A DNA stretch of 64,000 nt from an uncultured Chitinophaga sp. (GTDB lineage: Bacteria; Bacteroidota; Bacteroidia; Cytophagales; Cyclobacteriaceae). The first letter of the stretch is position 1. Every line of letters starts with the position of its first letter. The position numbers and the translations under genes are program-made. Location of the stretch: contig CABHOK010000002.1 of the NCBI GenBank assembly GCA_902168205.1, positions 744,001-808,000 of the forward strand, given 5' to 3'. The notes below the pieces were generated by a model, which did no database searches, had not been told where the DNA came from, and saw nothing but the letters and a program-made list of their open reading frames with translations. Below are positions 36,777 through 46,544 of this stretch, in pieces.

Positions 36777-36875
36777 GCGGAAAAATATTTTTATAATTTT
36801 TTCTATCGCGTTTAAGGGTTGCTGTAAAATTTCCTGTCTATAGGGCGATTTAATTTTTACCCAAGCCTTAACCCT

Positions 36876-38684
36876 ATGCATCAATTTTACTCCGGACAAA
36901 AGTATTTCAGGTGTAGTAAGCAGTTTACGTGTAGCCTCCTGGTTGGCCTGGCGTTTTTGTTCTGTGCTACCGTGCAGGTATATGCACAGCAGGTAACGTT
37001 CTACGAAAGCTTCGATGAGACCGATGTAGGTGAGTTACCCGAAGGCTGGACGACCTGGCAAAATGGTGGAGGAGGAGCGCAGATATACTGGGCTGTTTTC
37101 AAGTATAATCCGTTTGGTGTTGAAAAATATGTGATCTCTAATATAGAGCCCGGTCGCGATGGTATGACCGATGAAGACTGGCTGATCACGCCACAGATCA
37201 CACCGGCAGAAGGTGATTACCTGATGTTCGACAGCCGCAGATCTTTTTTTGATACAGGTGATAATTTCGAAATACGAATATCAACCACTACCAACAAAGC
37301 CCCGGAGGCATTTACCGAAACACTCGCAACCTATACGGAAGCCGAGATGCCTTTTTACGTAGAAAAGCTCCGCGTTGATCTTTCAGAATATAAAGGTATA
37401 CCGATACATATAGCATTCGTTCATATCTCAAATGTAGGCTCCGAAGCTGAGTCTGGTATATGGTTTATGGATGATGTGGAGGTACGCCCCATTCAGGCGG
37501 CCTATATTGATGATACGTATTTTCGTCAGGCTACATCTCCGCCACAACCTCCGGTAAAGCTTGGTGATGTTGCTTTTCCCGGCATTGTAGAATTTGCCGT
37601 GAATGGCGATTACGACAATGTTGATCTTACGTCCATCACCTTTACAACCGAGGGAACAACTGACGTTTCCCTCATCAAGGAAGTAAAGGTATACTATACT
37701 ACCGATGAGTTTGTGTCTATTGACGATCTCATCGCAGGACTGGTGCCGATGTTCGGTTCACTCGAAAATCCAACCGAAACATTTGAAGTGACAGGGAATG
37801 TATCGATGGAATTGGAAAACCTCCATTTCTTTTGGATAGTATATACGCTGGATGATACGCGTGAACTCACCTTCCCGTATCCTCAGATCGATATTACCTT
37901 CGAAAAATATATAGCGAACGGGCAGGAATATATACCTTCTGTGCGAACGTATTTCGGAGCCATTGATGTAGTACCGCCAACAGTAGTGAACGATAATTTT
38001 GTTGACGCCATTGAGATTACACCGGATGTTGAACGCTATGGCTCTTCAACGTATCCCGCTACATACGAACCCGAGCACGATGTTATAGCCTACTGTCACA
38101 ACAACGGTTATGAAATGATCCACTCCGTGTGGTGGCACTTTACTGCTCCCGGCAACGGACTGGTTACTGCTGACCTGGCTGAATCGCGATTCAATACCAT
38201 CGTAGCATTCTTCGATGAGAACATGAATCAGGTAGCGTGTAACGATGACATTAACAGCAACCAGCAACAATCGCGCATCACAGATTATGCGATGACGAAG
38301 GGACAGAAGATATATATCCGCGTCAGCGACATAGGTGGATTTGGCGGTACATCGTATCATGAGTCTGGTGTTGTCATTATGGATTTTACATTTTCGGCAC
38401 CGGTTGGCACGGAAGACGATTATCGATCAATCGCTATATCAGCACCGTATCCCAACCCGGCATCAACTACCGCTTCGTTTGACCTTGAGGTACAAAAGCC
38501 GGGCGATATCACCATCGATATACAGGACATGCTAGGAAAGCGCGTGATGGAGCAGCAGACGAAATATAGTGCCGGTAAACACACGGTTACGTTCGATGCT
38601 TCCGCTTTGCGTCCGGGTACGTATGTAGTTCGTGTGGAAGGACATGGTACGCATCAAACCCGGAAACTGATTATTACCCGATAG
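36876..38684 (+). CDS. Secreted choice-of-anchor J-like protein with T9SS sorting tail
   Basis: A signal peptide (SLLVGLAFLFCATVQVYAQQ) leads into a jelly-roll domain (YESFDETDVGELPEGWTTW... EDWLITPQITP... GIWFMDDVEVRP, about residues 40-205), typical of choice-of-anchor J modules. A beta-rich middle and a second carbohydrate- or protein-binding-type domain follow (390-510). The last 80 residues (PYPNPASTTASFDL ... GTYVVRVEG ... RKLIITR) are a type A sorting domain of type IX secretion, so the protein is expected on the cell surface. Its place between sigma and anti-sigma suggests it serves the same import system, perhaps by binding the substrate. Confidence 0.87.
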   Translation: MHQFYSGQKYFRCSKQFTCSLLVGLAFLFCATVQVYAQQVTFYESFDETDVGELPEGWTTWQNGGGGAQIYWAVFKYNPFGVEKYVISNIEPGRDGMTDEDWLITPQITPAEGDYLMFDSRRSFFDTGDNFEIRISTTTNKAPEAFTETLATYTEAEMPFYVEKLRVDLSEYKGIPIHIAFVHISNVGSEAESGIWFMDDVEVRPIQAAYIDDTYFRQATSPPQPPVKLGDVAFPGIVEFAVNGDYDNVDLTSITFTTEGTTDVSLIKEVKVYYTTDEFVSIDDLIAGLVPMFGSLENPTETFEVTGNVSMELENLHFFWIVYTLDDTRELTFPYPQIDITFEKYIANGQEYIPSVRTYFGAIDVVPPTVVNDNFVDAIEITPDVERYGSSTYPATYEPEHDVIAYCHNNGYEMIHSVWWHFTAPGNGLVTADLAESRFNTIVAFFDENMNQVACNDDINSNQQQSRITDYAMTKGQKIYIRVSDIGGFGGTSYHESGVVIMDFTFSAPVGTEDDYRSIAISAPYPNPASTTASFDLEVQKPGDITIDIQDMLGKRVMEQQTKYSAGKHTVTFDASALRPGTYVVRVEGHGTHQTRKLIITR

Positions 38685-38732
38685 AATATATACTATAACG
38701 AAAAGCTAAATCTGTTACCCTAACCGTATTGT

Positions 38733-39806
38733 ATGCAAGTGAACAACGATGATGAACGCAAATGGTACCTGGCCACCAAAGTATTAACGAGTGGACTGGA
38801 TGCAACTGAACAAGCTGAATGGGAGACATTGAAAAACGATCTCACTTTTCAGCAGGAATTTACGTTGATTGAAAAGTACTGGAGTAAACTGGATACCCTG
38901 CCGTATCAGCAGATCGATCCGGAAAAAGACTGGAAGATTATTCGTGATCGAGTTCAGCAACAAGTGCCGTTGCAGCGCCAGCGTGTAGCCATGCCGTGGC
39001 TTCGCTATGCTGCCATCATTGTAGTATGCATGGCCGTTTCGTTCTTCGTGGGATCTCGTATGAGGAACGGCTTATTCTCAAGCGGAAATCAACAGCTCAC
39101 TACGATTGAAGCACCAGCCGGTTCCAAAACCTATATAACATTGCCCGATAGTTCCAGAGTGTGGTTAAATGCCAAGAGTAAAATTTCATTTGATGAGAAC
39201 TTCGGCATCGATAACCGATATCTGAAACTGGAAGGCGAAGCATTCTTTGATGTGGTGAAGAAGAAAGTTCCGTTTCGGGTAGAGACACCGTTGTATACAG
39301 TTGCCGTATTGGGAACCGCCTTCAACATAACTGCCTATGGCGATAACGATTATATAAGTACCACGCTTGTACGCGGACTGGTAAATATAGAGCTCCATGA
39401 GGAGAATGGAGAAGCAAATATTATACAGCTAAAACCAAATGAGAAGATACTTGTTTCGCGAATGATAAAAGGCAGCGAATCCGCGAGTTATGTATATGGA
39501 ATAAAAAGAGGTATCGATGCCGAGAATGAGACTTCATGGAAAGATGGTTGGCTTTCTGTGAACGGTGAATCATTGTATGAACTCGCGCGCAAGATCGAGC
39601 GCCTCTATGACGTAAAGATAAATTTTGAGAACGAAGAGCTTAAAAAGTATCGCTATACCGGTCGCCTGCGTCAGTTAAGTCTGGAGCAAGTGCTGAAAGC
39701 ATTGGCATTGACATCACCAGTAGAGTTTACGATTGATGAGAAGAACGTAACCCTGCGGGAGAACCAGGCCACCAAATCAAAATACCGCTCGCTGCAAACC
39801 CCCTGA
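38733..39806 (+). CDS. FecR-family anti-sigma factor
   Basis: Inner-membrane regulator of 357 residues. A cytoplasmic N-terminal part (1-85) should hold the ECF sigma factor. One helix (LRYAAIIVVCMAVSFFVGS, about 90-108) crosses the membrane. The periplasmic FecR domain (TIEAPAGSKTYITLPDSSRVWLNAKSKISF ... VAVLGTAFNITAYGD) and a C-terminal STN-like DUF4974 domain (GESLYELARKIERLYDVKINFENEELKKYRYTG) follow. The latter should meet the STN domain of the SusC protein just downstream. Confidence 0.93.
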   Translation: MQVNNDDERKWYLATKVLTSGLDATEQAEWETLKNDLTFQQEFTLIEKYWSKLDTLPYQQIDPEKDWKIIRDRVQQQVPLQRQRVAMPWLRYAAIIVVCMAVSFFVGSRMRNGLFSSGNQQLTTIEAPAGSKTYITLPDSSRVWLNAKSKISFDENFGIDNRYLKLEGEAFFDVVKKKVPFRVETPLYTVAVLGTAFNITAYGDNDYISTTLVRGLVNIELHEENGEANIIQLKPNEKILVSRMIKGSESASYVYGIKRGIDAENETSWKDGWLSVNGESLYELARKIERLYDVKINFENEELKKYRYTGRLRQLSLEQVLKALALTSPVEFTIDEKNVTLRENQATKSKYRSLQTP

Positions 39807-39864
39807 CTATATATATACTAAATGAACCTAAACCCAATGGACATGAGCATTCTATACTACCACC

Positions 39865-39879
39865 GTACCTGACAGGTAC
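39865..39879. repeat. Short palindrome upstream of the first susC
   Basis: GTACCTGACAGGTAC is a perfect six-base inverted repeat around GAC, 130 bases before the susC start in the 203-base gap after the anti-sigma gene. It could be an operator, but no matching regulator is identified. Confidence 0.3.
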
Positions 39880-40009
39880 TACCATAAAATAAAAGGGGAC
39901 CAAAAGATGCTGTCACATCTTCTGATCCTGAAGGACTGGTAAACAGTCTGCCGCGCTTTTTCAAGCGAAGGCAATACTCCTTTTTGTTAACCAAATCCCA
40001 TTTAATTCT

Positions 40010-43000
40010 ATGAAAAAAAATAGATACGGCCAAGTCTGTGTCCGGTCAGTATTGAATAAAATAACGGTGGTTATGAAAATCTGGCTTTTAATATTGATTC
40101 CTGTTGGTGTAGCAATCGCCTCCAATGTCCATTCGCAGGATCTGAGCATCGAGCTGAAAGATGTAACACTGCGCGAAGCATTTCGCGCCATTGAGAAGGA
40201 GAGTGATTACTCGTTCTTCTTCAACGATTCGTTTGCAGACCTGAACAAAAAAGTTTCTGTCTCAGCACGCAATGAATCGCTTCAAAGCATACTTGTGAAG
40301 TTACTCGCATCAACCAACCTTACCTATAAAATTATGGAGGGCAACCTGATTGTGATTGCTCCGAAGAATGCACCGGAGCCAATCGTAATCAGGGGAAGGG
40401 TTACCTCTGCTACAGACAAGCAACCTTTGCCCGGTGTAAATGTAACGGTGAAGGGTACACCTCGCGGAACCATTACCAACGCCAACGGTGAATATAGTAT
40501 AGAAATCGAGAAAGGCGCTACGCTTACATTCTCGTTTATAGGCTATGCCCCGGTGGATATAGTGGTGGGTAATCAAAATACAGTAGACGTAGCGTTGAAT
40601 GAAGACATCACGACACTGAAAGAAGTTTCAGTCGTATCAACCGGCTATCAAGTGGTAGATGAAAGATTGTTTACCGGTTCTGTAGTAAGTCTCTCGGCAC
40701 AGGATATCAAGACAGAAGGTACTGTTGATCTGAGCCGTATGTTGCAGGGACGCGCGGCTGGTGTATCGGTGCAAAACGTATCGGGTACATTTGGTGCAGC
40801 GCCCAAGATTCGCGTTCGCGGTGCTACTTCGATTACCGGTGATAACAAACCACTGTGGGTGATCGATGGTGTTGTATTGGAAGATGTAGTAAATGTATCG
40901 GCAGAGCAGTTAACGACAGGTGATCCGAGTACACTGATTGGTTCGTCAGTAGCAGGACTCAATGCCGATGATATAGCGAACATCACTATTCTGAAAGATG
41001 CATCTGCCACCGCGTTGTATGGTGCGCGTGCAAAAGATGGTGTGATTGTGATCACCACGAAGAAAGGCCGTGTGGGTAAACCGCAGATAACCTATACCGG
41101 TAATTTTTCAACATACTTGCGTCCAACCTACAATGACTATAACATTCTTAACTCGGTCGATCAGATGTCGGTATATGCGGAAATGGAACGTAAGGGATTA
41201 CTGAACCATGCAGACGTTGCTAATCTTCCGAACGGTGGTGTATATACCAAGATGTATAACGTCATCAACGATTCGTATAACAACGGCTCAGACGAATTTG
41301 ATGTCCCAAACGAAGATGCTGCCAGACGTGCCTTCCTACAACGGTATGCCCAGGCAAACACAGACTGGTTCGATATACTTTTTGATAACTCGTTCGTACA
41401 GGAACATTCGCTTGGTGTATCCGCAGGTTCGGAAGCTTCGCAGCTATATTTCTCCACCAGTTACTATAATGATAATGGATGGTCGGTTGCTGACAATGTA
41501 AAACGCTATACTGCGAATGCTCGTGGTAATTTTAAGATATCGGACAAAATGAGCTTGGGAATTATAGCTACCGGTTCTGTACGCGATCAGCGCGCACCCG
41601 GAACTGTATCACGACAGACCAACGTTGTATCCGGTGGCTATGATCGCGACTTCGATATAAATCCGTTCAGCTATGCTTTGAATACAAGTCGCGTGTTAAC
41701 AGCTTATGATGAGAACGGAAATCTCGAATACTTTACACGCAACTACGCACCGTTCAATATTTTGAATGAAGTACAGAAGAACTATATCGATCTTAATCAG
41801 CTTGACTTTAAACTACAGGGTGAATTCAGTTACCAGGTGTCGAAAGAATTGAAGTATGATTTTATAGGTTCAGCCCGTTCGGTAACAACGGTTACAGAAC
41901 ATAAAGTAGAAGAAGGTTCTAATATGGCGGAAGCGTATCGTGCCGATGGATCACAACTTATTCGCCTCGGAAATAAATTTCTGTATGTCAATCCCGATTA
42001 TCCGAATGTAGATCCGGTAGTGGTGTTGCCGCAAGGAGGTTTCTATAATCGTACCGATGATAAAATGGCGAGTTACTACTTCAAGAATCAACTCACCTGG
42101 AATCATACCTTCAACAGTATACATAGTGCCAACCTCGTGGTAGGACAGGAGATACGACAAGTGGATCGTCAGACTTCCTATAGCAATGGGTATGGCTATC
42201 AATATAGCAGAGGTGGTGTTCCCTATACCGACTATCTCATTCTTAAGCAGCAGCTCGAAGGTAACTTCAATTACTTCGGCATGGGCAATGGCTTTGAACG
42301 ATACGCGAGTTTCTATGGAGGCGCTACGTATTCTTATAATAGTAAATATGTACTCAATGCAACGGTGCGTATGGATGGCTCAAATCGTTTGGGCGAATCG
42401 CGTACAGCGCGGTGGTTGCCTACCTGGAATGTGAGTGCTGCATGGAACGTAGATACCGAGCGCTTCATGGAAGGCATGCAGAGTATAGATTTCCTCACGG
42501 TGAAAGCTGGTTATGGTTTAACAGCAAATACTGGAAATGCAAATAACGCCTCCGTTGTATTTCGCAGTGCTACTACACGCAGACCCTATCTCAATGAAGG
42601 TGAATCACTCATTGGTATAGAAAGTCTCGAGAACTCAGATCTCACCTGGGAGAAACAATATGAACTGAACGTTGGTTTCAATACAGGACTCTTCAACAGG
42701 TTTGTGATCACGGCTGACTTTTATAAACGCAATCAATTTGATCTTATCAGCATCATTAAGACATCCGGTATAGGTGGCGAGCCTTATAAAGCGATCAACT
42801 ATGCCGATATGAAATCACGCGGTGTTGATCTTACGATTGGTGCCACTATATTTAATCGCACTGACTGGGGGTGGAACACAAATTATGTATTCAGCTATAA
42901 CAAGAGTGAGATCACTAACCTGCGAAATGAGCCGCGTATTTTCAACCTTGTATTCCCCGAAGGTGGTGCGATGGAAGGATACCCGGTACGCGGATTATTC

Positions 43001-43645
43001 TCTGTAAAATATGAAGGACTCGATCCGGAGTCGGGGATGCCGTTGTTCATTAATCATGATGGCAACCTGAGTTCGGATGTTTTTCTGCAAAGCTCCAATA
43101 TACAGCATCTGCAATATGAAGGCTCTGTTGATCCAACGGTAACAGGTGGTCTGTCCAATATATTCCGGTATAAAAATCTGTCGTTAAATATATTTCTTAC
43201 CTATCAGGCCGGTAACAAGATTCGTTTGAATCCTGCTTTCAAAACACGTTACTCAGATCTCGATGCCATGCCGCGTGAGTTCCTTGATCGCTGGGTATTA
43301 CCGGGAGATGAACAGCATACCAGCGTTCCATCTATACTGGACTATACTTCACTTAGCAGACTCGGGGCTATATATCCGTATAATAGCTATAACTATTCAA
43401 CAGCACGCGTTGTAGACGGTGGCTTTGTTCGCATGCGTACCATATCCCTTACGTATACACTTCCTTCGAAATTATTTGCCAATACCGGACTGAACAATGC
43501 ATCACTTACATTGACCGGAACCAATTTGCTTTTGCTCTACGCAGACAAGCGACTCTATGGACAGGATCCTGAATTCTATTCATCAGGTGGTGTAGCCATG
43601 CCGGTGCCGAAGCAGATCACGGCAACTATAAAGATCAACCTCTAA
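40010..43645 (+). CDS. SusC/RagA-family TonB-dependent transporter with STN signalling domain
   Basis: A 1211-residue outer-membrane importer. A long signal region (1-43) precedes an STN domain (about 45-115: IELKDVTLREAFRAIEKESDYSFFF), then a carboxypeptidase-D-like repeat (VIRGRVTSATDKQPLPGVNVTVKG ... YSIEIEKGATLTFSFIGY), the plug (KTEGTVDLSRMLQGRAAGVSVQNVSG, ITILKDASATALYGARAKDGVIVITTKKG) and a beta-barrel ending KQITATIKINL. The STN domain marks a transducer: substrate binding is relayed to the FecR protein and so to the ECF sigma factor upstream. It pairs with the SusD lipoprotein that begins 4 bases later. Confidence 0.95.
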   Translation: MKKNRYGQVCVRSVLNKITVVMKIWLLILIPVGVAIASNVHSQDLSIELKDVTLREAFRAIEKESDYSFFFNDSFADLNKKVSVSARNESLQSILVKLLASTNLTYKIMEGNLIVIAPKNAPEPIVIRGRVTSATDKQPLPGVNVTVKGTPRGTITNANGEYSIEIEKGATLTFSFIGYAPVDIVVGNQNTVDVALNEDITTLKEVSVVSTGYQVVDERLFTGSVVSLSAQDIKTEGTVDLSRMLQGRAAGVSVQNVSGTFGAAPKIRVRGATSITGDNKPLWVIDGVVLEDVVNVSAEQLTTGDPSTLIGSSVAGLNADDIANITILKDASATALYGARAKDGVIVITTKKGRVGKPQITYTGNFSTYLRPTYNDYNILNSVDQMSVYAEMERKGLLNHADVANLPNGGVYTKMYNVINDSYNNGSDEFDVPNEDAARRAFLQRYAQANTDWFDILFDNSFVQEHSLGVSAGSEASQLYFSTSYYNDNGWSVADNVKRYTANARGNFKISDKMSLGIIATGSVRDQRAPGTVSRQTNVVSGGYDRDFDINPFSYALNTSRVLTAYDENGNLEYFTRNYAPFNILNEVQKNYIDLNQLDFKLQGEFSYQVSKELKYDFIGSARSVTTVTEHKVEEGSNMAEAYRADGSQLIRLGNKFLYVNPDYPNVDPVVVLPQGGFYNRTDDKMASYYFKNQLTWNHTFNSIHSANLVVGQEIRQVDRQTSYSNGYGYQYSRGGVPYTDYLILKQQLEGNFNYFGMGNGFERYASFYGGATYSYNSKYVLNATVRMDGSNRLGESRTARWLPTWNVSAAWNVDTERFMEGMQSIDFLTVKAGYGLTANTGNANNASVVFRSATTRRPYLNEGESLIGIESLENSDLTWEKQYELNVGFNTGLFNRFVITADFYKRNQFDLISIIKTSGIGGEPYKAINYADMKSRGVDLTIGATIFNRTDWGWNTNYVFSYNKSEITNLRNEPRIFNLVFPEGGAMEGYPVRGLFSVKYEGLDPESGMPLFINHDGNLSSDVFLQSSNIQHLQYEGSVDPTVTGGLSNIFRYKNLSLNIFLTYQAGNKIRLNPAFKTRYSDLDAMPREFLDRWVLPGDEQHTSVPSILDYTSLSRLGAIYPYNSYNYSTARVVDGGFVRMRTISLTYTLPSKLFANTGLNNASLTLTGTNLLLLYADKRLYGQDPEFYSSGGVAMPVPKQITATIKINL

Positions 43646-43649
43646 CCGA

Positions 43650-45134
43650 ATGAATATAGCTATGAAGAAATATATATACAGTTTGATGGTGGTTGGCATC
43701 GCGGTAAGCGGATGTGAAGATTTTCTGTCCAAAGTACCGGACAACCGTACGATACTTGATTCGAAAGAAAAGATTGCCGAGCTTCTTGTTACCGCATATC
43801 CGGAAGGAAATTATATACCCTTCTGCGAAGCAATGTCGGATAACGTAGAGGATAACCCCACGCAATCGCAGGATGCCCGTAACACAGATCCATACTTCTG
43901 GCGCAACGTGAACGCTACTGCTCAGGATACACCGGAGAATTACTGGAGCTCCTGCTATACTGCCATTGCCGCAGCCAACCATGCGCTGCGTGCCATTGCA
44001 CAGGCCGGTGATTTACCGGAATACAACGCACAGAAAGGCGAGGCGCTGGTAGCACGTGCCTATGCACACTTTATGCTGGTAACGCTGTTTTCAAAAACAT
44101 ACGAGCCTGGTACGGCTGCGTTCTATCCCGGTATACCATATGTAACCGAACCGGAAACAGAGTCCTTGAAAAAGTATGAACGACACACCGTGGAGTATGT
44201 ATATAACATGGTTGAGAAAGACCTCACCGAAGGTTTACCGCTCATTGATGATGAGAGCTATGTAACGGACGATGCAGATGCCAACGGTGTACCGCGCTAT
44301 CACTTTACCCGTGCTGCTACACATGCATTTGCTTCGCGATTCTATTTGTTCAAAAAAGATTACGCTAAAGTAATTGAACACGCCAGCCAGGTTTTTCCGA
44401 ATGGTGACTTTGCTTCGAACCTGCGTCCGTGGAATACAACGTACCGGACATACGCCATGAATGAGCTGATCACAGCCTATACACGATCATCAGAAAAGAC
44501 AAACCTGTTGCTCTGCGAGACATTGTCCGATTGGGCTTTCTCCTATAATACACTGAAATATACCACTGGTGTAAATACCAAGGCCGCTATATTGGATAAC
44601 AACCCCATGCAAGGGAATTATGCTTATTGGGTATACTATAGCTCATCCACACAGGTATACTTTGTGCCCAAGTTTAAAGATCACTTTGTGCGTACAGGAA
44701 CGAATGCAAACACCGGTTTCACCTATACCATCGTTCCGCTCTTTACCGCAGAGGAAGTATTGCTTAACCGGGCCGAAGCCTATACTATGCAAAATAACCT
44801 GCAGGCTGCACTGGATGATATGAATATACTCGTGAGCAAGCGTATTACCGACTATGTGCCGCAGTATCATAACCTCAACGCCAACAAGATTTATAATTTT
44901 TATAAGGAGAGTATAAATCAGAAAGCAACGCTGCTGGCTGTGCTGGATCTGCGCAGGGCAGAGTTCCTTCACGAAGGATTGCGCTGGTTTGATATACTTC
45001 GTCACGATTTAACCGTGACACATCGCATTCGCGATGGCGAAAGTATACAGCTTACTGCAGGCGATCCGCGGAGAGTATTGCAGTTACCGGCAGAAGCCAT
45101 CTCGCTGGGCGGACTTGAACCTAATCCACGATAA
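43650..45134 (+). CDS. RagB/SusD-family nutrient-binding lipoprotein
   Basis: Lid protein of the SusC channel (494 residues). Lipoprotein signal ends at C22 (AVSGC). The SusD helices show AQDTPENYWSSCYTAIAAANHALRAI, KGEALVARAYAHFMLVTLFSKTY and LFTAEEVLLNRAEAYTMQNNLQAALDDMN, and the tail DLRRAEFLHEGLRWFDILRHDL. The start may be Met5 at 43662. It is almost fused to susC (4-base gap), ensuring equal amounts. Confidence 0.94.
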   Translation: MNIAMKKYIYSLMVVGIAVSGCEDFLSKVPDNRTILDSKEKIAELLVTAYPEGNYIPFCEAMSDNVEDNPTQSQDARNTDPYFWRNVNATAQDTPENYWSSCYTAIAAANHALRAIAQAGDLPEYNAQKGEALVARAYAHFMLVTLFSKTYEPGTAAFYPGIPYVTEPETESLKKYERHTVEYVYNMVEKDLTEGLPLIDDESYVTDDADANGVPRYHFTRAATHAFASRFYLFKKDYAKVIEHASQVFPNGDFASNLRPWNTTYRTYAMNELITAYTRSSEKTNLLLCETLSDWAFSYNTLKYTTGVNTKAAILDNNPMQGNYAYWVYYSSSTQVYFVPKFKDHFVRTGTNANTGFTYTIVPLFTAEEVLLNRAEAYTMQNNLQAALDDMNILVSKRITDYVPQYHNLNANKIYNFYKESINQKATLLAVLDLRRAEFLHEGLRWFDILRHDLTVTHRIRDGESIQLTAGDPRRVLQLPAEAISLGGLEPNPR

Positions 45135-45159
45135 GTAGTCTTAAAATCCCAAAAGAATT

Positions 45160-46524
45160 ATGGCCTATAAAAATATACTTACACTCTTTATACTGCTGGT
45201 GCTTACCGGTTCAGCTTGTAACGATCCGTACAACGATATCGATGGGAAAAATCCAGACTATGTTACCAACGATAACGAACGCCAACCTACCGAATTGGAC
45301 AATTGGCTGCGCAGTAATTTTACCGTGCCCTATAATATACAGGTAAAGTATCGCTGGGACAATTCTGAACTTGATCCCTATAAAAACCTGACGCCTCCTG
45401 CCGTGAACAAGGTGCAAGGTGTAATGGATGTGGTGAAGAAAGTGTGGATCGAAACCTACAACCAGGTTGCCGAGTCCAACTTCATCAAAGAGTATTGTCC
45501 TAAACAGTTTGTGCTGGTGGGCAGTGCCAACTATAATTATGATGGATCGATGACGATTGGTACAGCCGAAGGCGGCCGCAAGGTTGTATTGTTTGTTGTA
45601 AATGATTTCAACCCGGCCGACAACGGTAATATCAAGCAGTTGATCCACACCGTGCAGCACGAGTTCGGACATATACTCAACCAAAATATAGCCTATCAAC
45701 CCGAGTTTAAAGAAGTAACAGCCGGTAATTATACAGCGAACTGGAGCTCGGTATCACTCGCTGAAGCGCGGGCACGTGGCTTCATCACCAGCTATGCCAT
45801 GGCCAGTACAGACGAAGACTTTGTAGAGATGATTGCCACCATGTTGGTAGAAGGTAAAGAAGGGTATGAACGAATTCTTGCCTGCGAAACCAATGCAACC
45901 TCGCGCGCATTGCTGAAACGCAAAGAACAATATGTAGTGGAGTATTTCCAGGAAAAGTATAAAATTGATTTTTATGCCTTGCAAACCAAAGTGCAGGAGT
46001 CGATCAATGCCATTGCACCGGGTGATCCTGTGGAGGAACCAACACCGCTTTTTGATATATGGGGATACGATAAAGACTCTACCGCTATACGTTTTGATTT
46101 TAACTTCTATAGTTATCCTTCCGGATTTGCTACAGCGTTCTTTACAGACTTCAATTTACTGGCACGGAAAGGATATGGATTGGACACATACTTCCGGTTG
46201 TTCTACTCCGCTGAAAATCAAATGACGTTGCAGTTGCATTACCATACCAACGGCCCCGGTGAACGCATATACTATGTGGCAAACTATTACTTCGAAGTAT
46301 ACCATGGAGAGAACGATGTATTTGGTTTTGCCTACGTAGGAAATGATGAAAACGGACGGATGCTGGCGGAAGACTACGGTGTCTATAATGTCCTGGATTT
46401 CTTTGCAGGGTATACTTACAAGATCGAGTGGGAGCGGACCTCATGTCCGGGCAGCAACCTGGTAGGCTTCTATCCTGCGAGCACTCCGAACGAAGGGTAT
46501 ACGTACGGTATACTGGGTAATTAA
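45160..46524 (+). CDS. Substrate import-associated zinc metallohydrolase lipoprotein
   Basis: A 454-residue lipoprotein (LVLTGSAC, C20) with a zinc-protease site H167-E168-x-x-H171 in TVQHEFGHILNQ. Proteins of this type (TIGR04549-like) are found encoded directly after SusC/SusD pairs and are thought to trim peptide- or protein-linked substrates at the surface. The C-terminal third is beta-rich (FDIWGYDKDSTAIRFDFNFY...) and may bind substrate. The family assignment rests on context plus motif. Confidence 0.85.
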   Translation: MAYKNILTLFILLVLTGSACNDPYNDIDGKNPDYVTNDNERQPTELDNWLRSNFTVPYNIQVKYRWDNSELDPYKNLTPPAVNKVQGVMDVVKKVWIETYNQVAESNFIKEYCPKQFVLVGSANYNYDGSMTIGTAEGGRKVVLFVVNDFNPADNGNIKQLIHTVQHEFGHILNQNIAYQPEFKEVTAGNYTANWSSVSLAEARARGFITSYAMASTDEDFVEMIATMLVEGKEGYERILACETNATSRALLKRKEQYVVEYFQEKYKIDFYALQTKVQESINAIAPGDPVEEPTPLFDIWGYDKDSTAIRFDFNFYSYPSGFATAFFTDFNLLARKGYGLDTYFRLFYSAENQMTLQLHYHTNGPGERIYYVANYYFEVYHGENDVFGFAYVGNDENGRMLAEDYGVYNVLDFFAGYTYKIEWERTSCPGSNLVGFYPASTPNEGYTYGILGN

Positions 46525-46544
46525 TAACAACGATCACAACGTGT

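Noticed and set aside
45211-45699. 162-codon open frame on the minus strand
   Set aside because: It is exactly antisense to the zinc metallohydrolase gene, has no family features, and many similar antisense frames occur opposite genes rich in certain codons.
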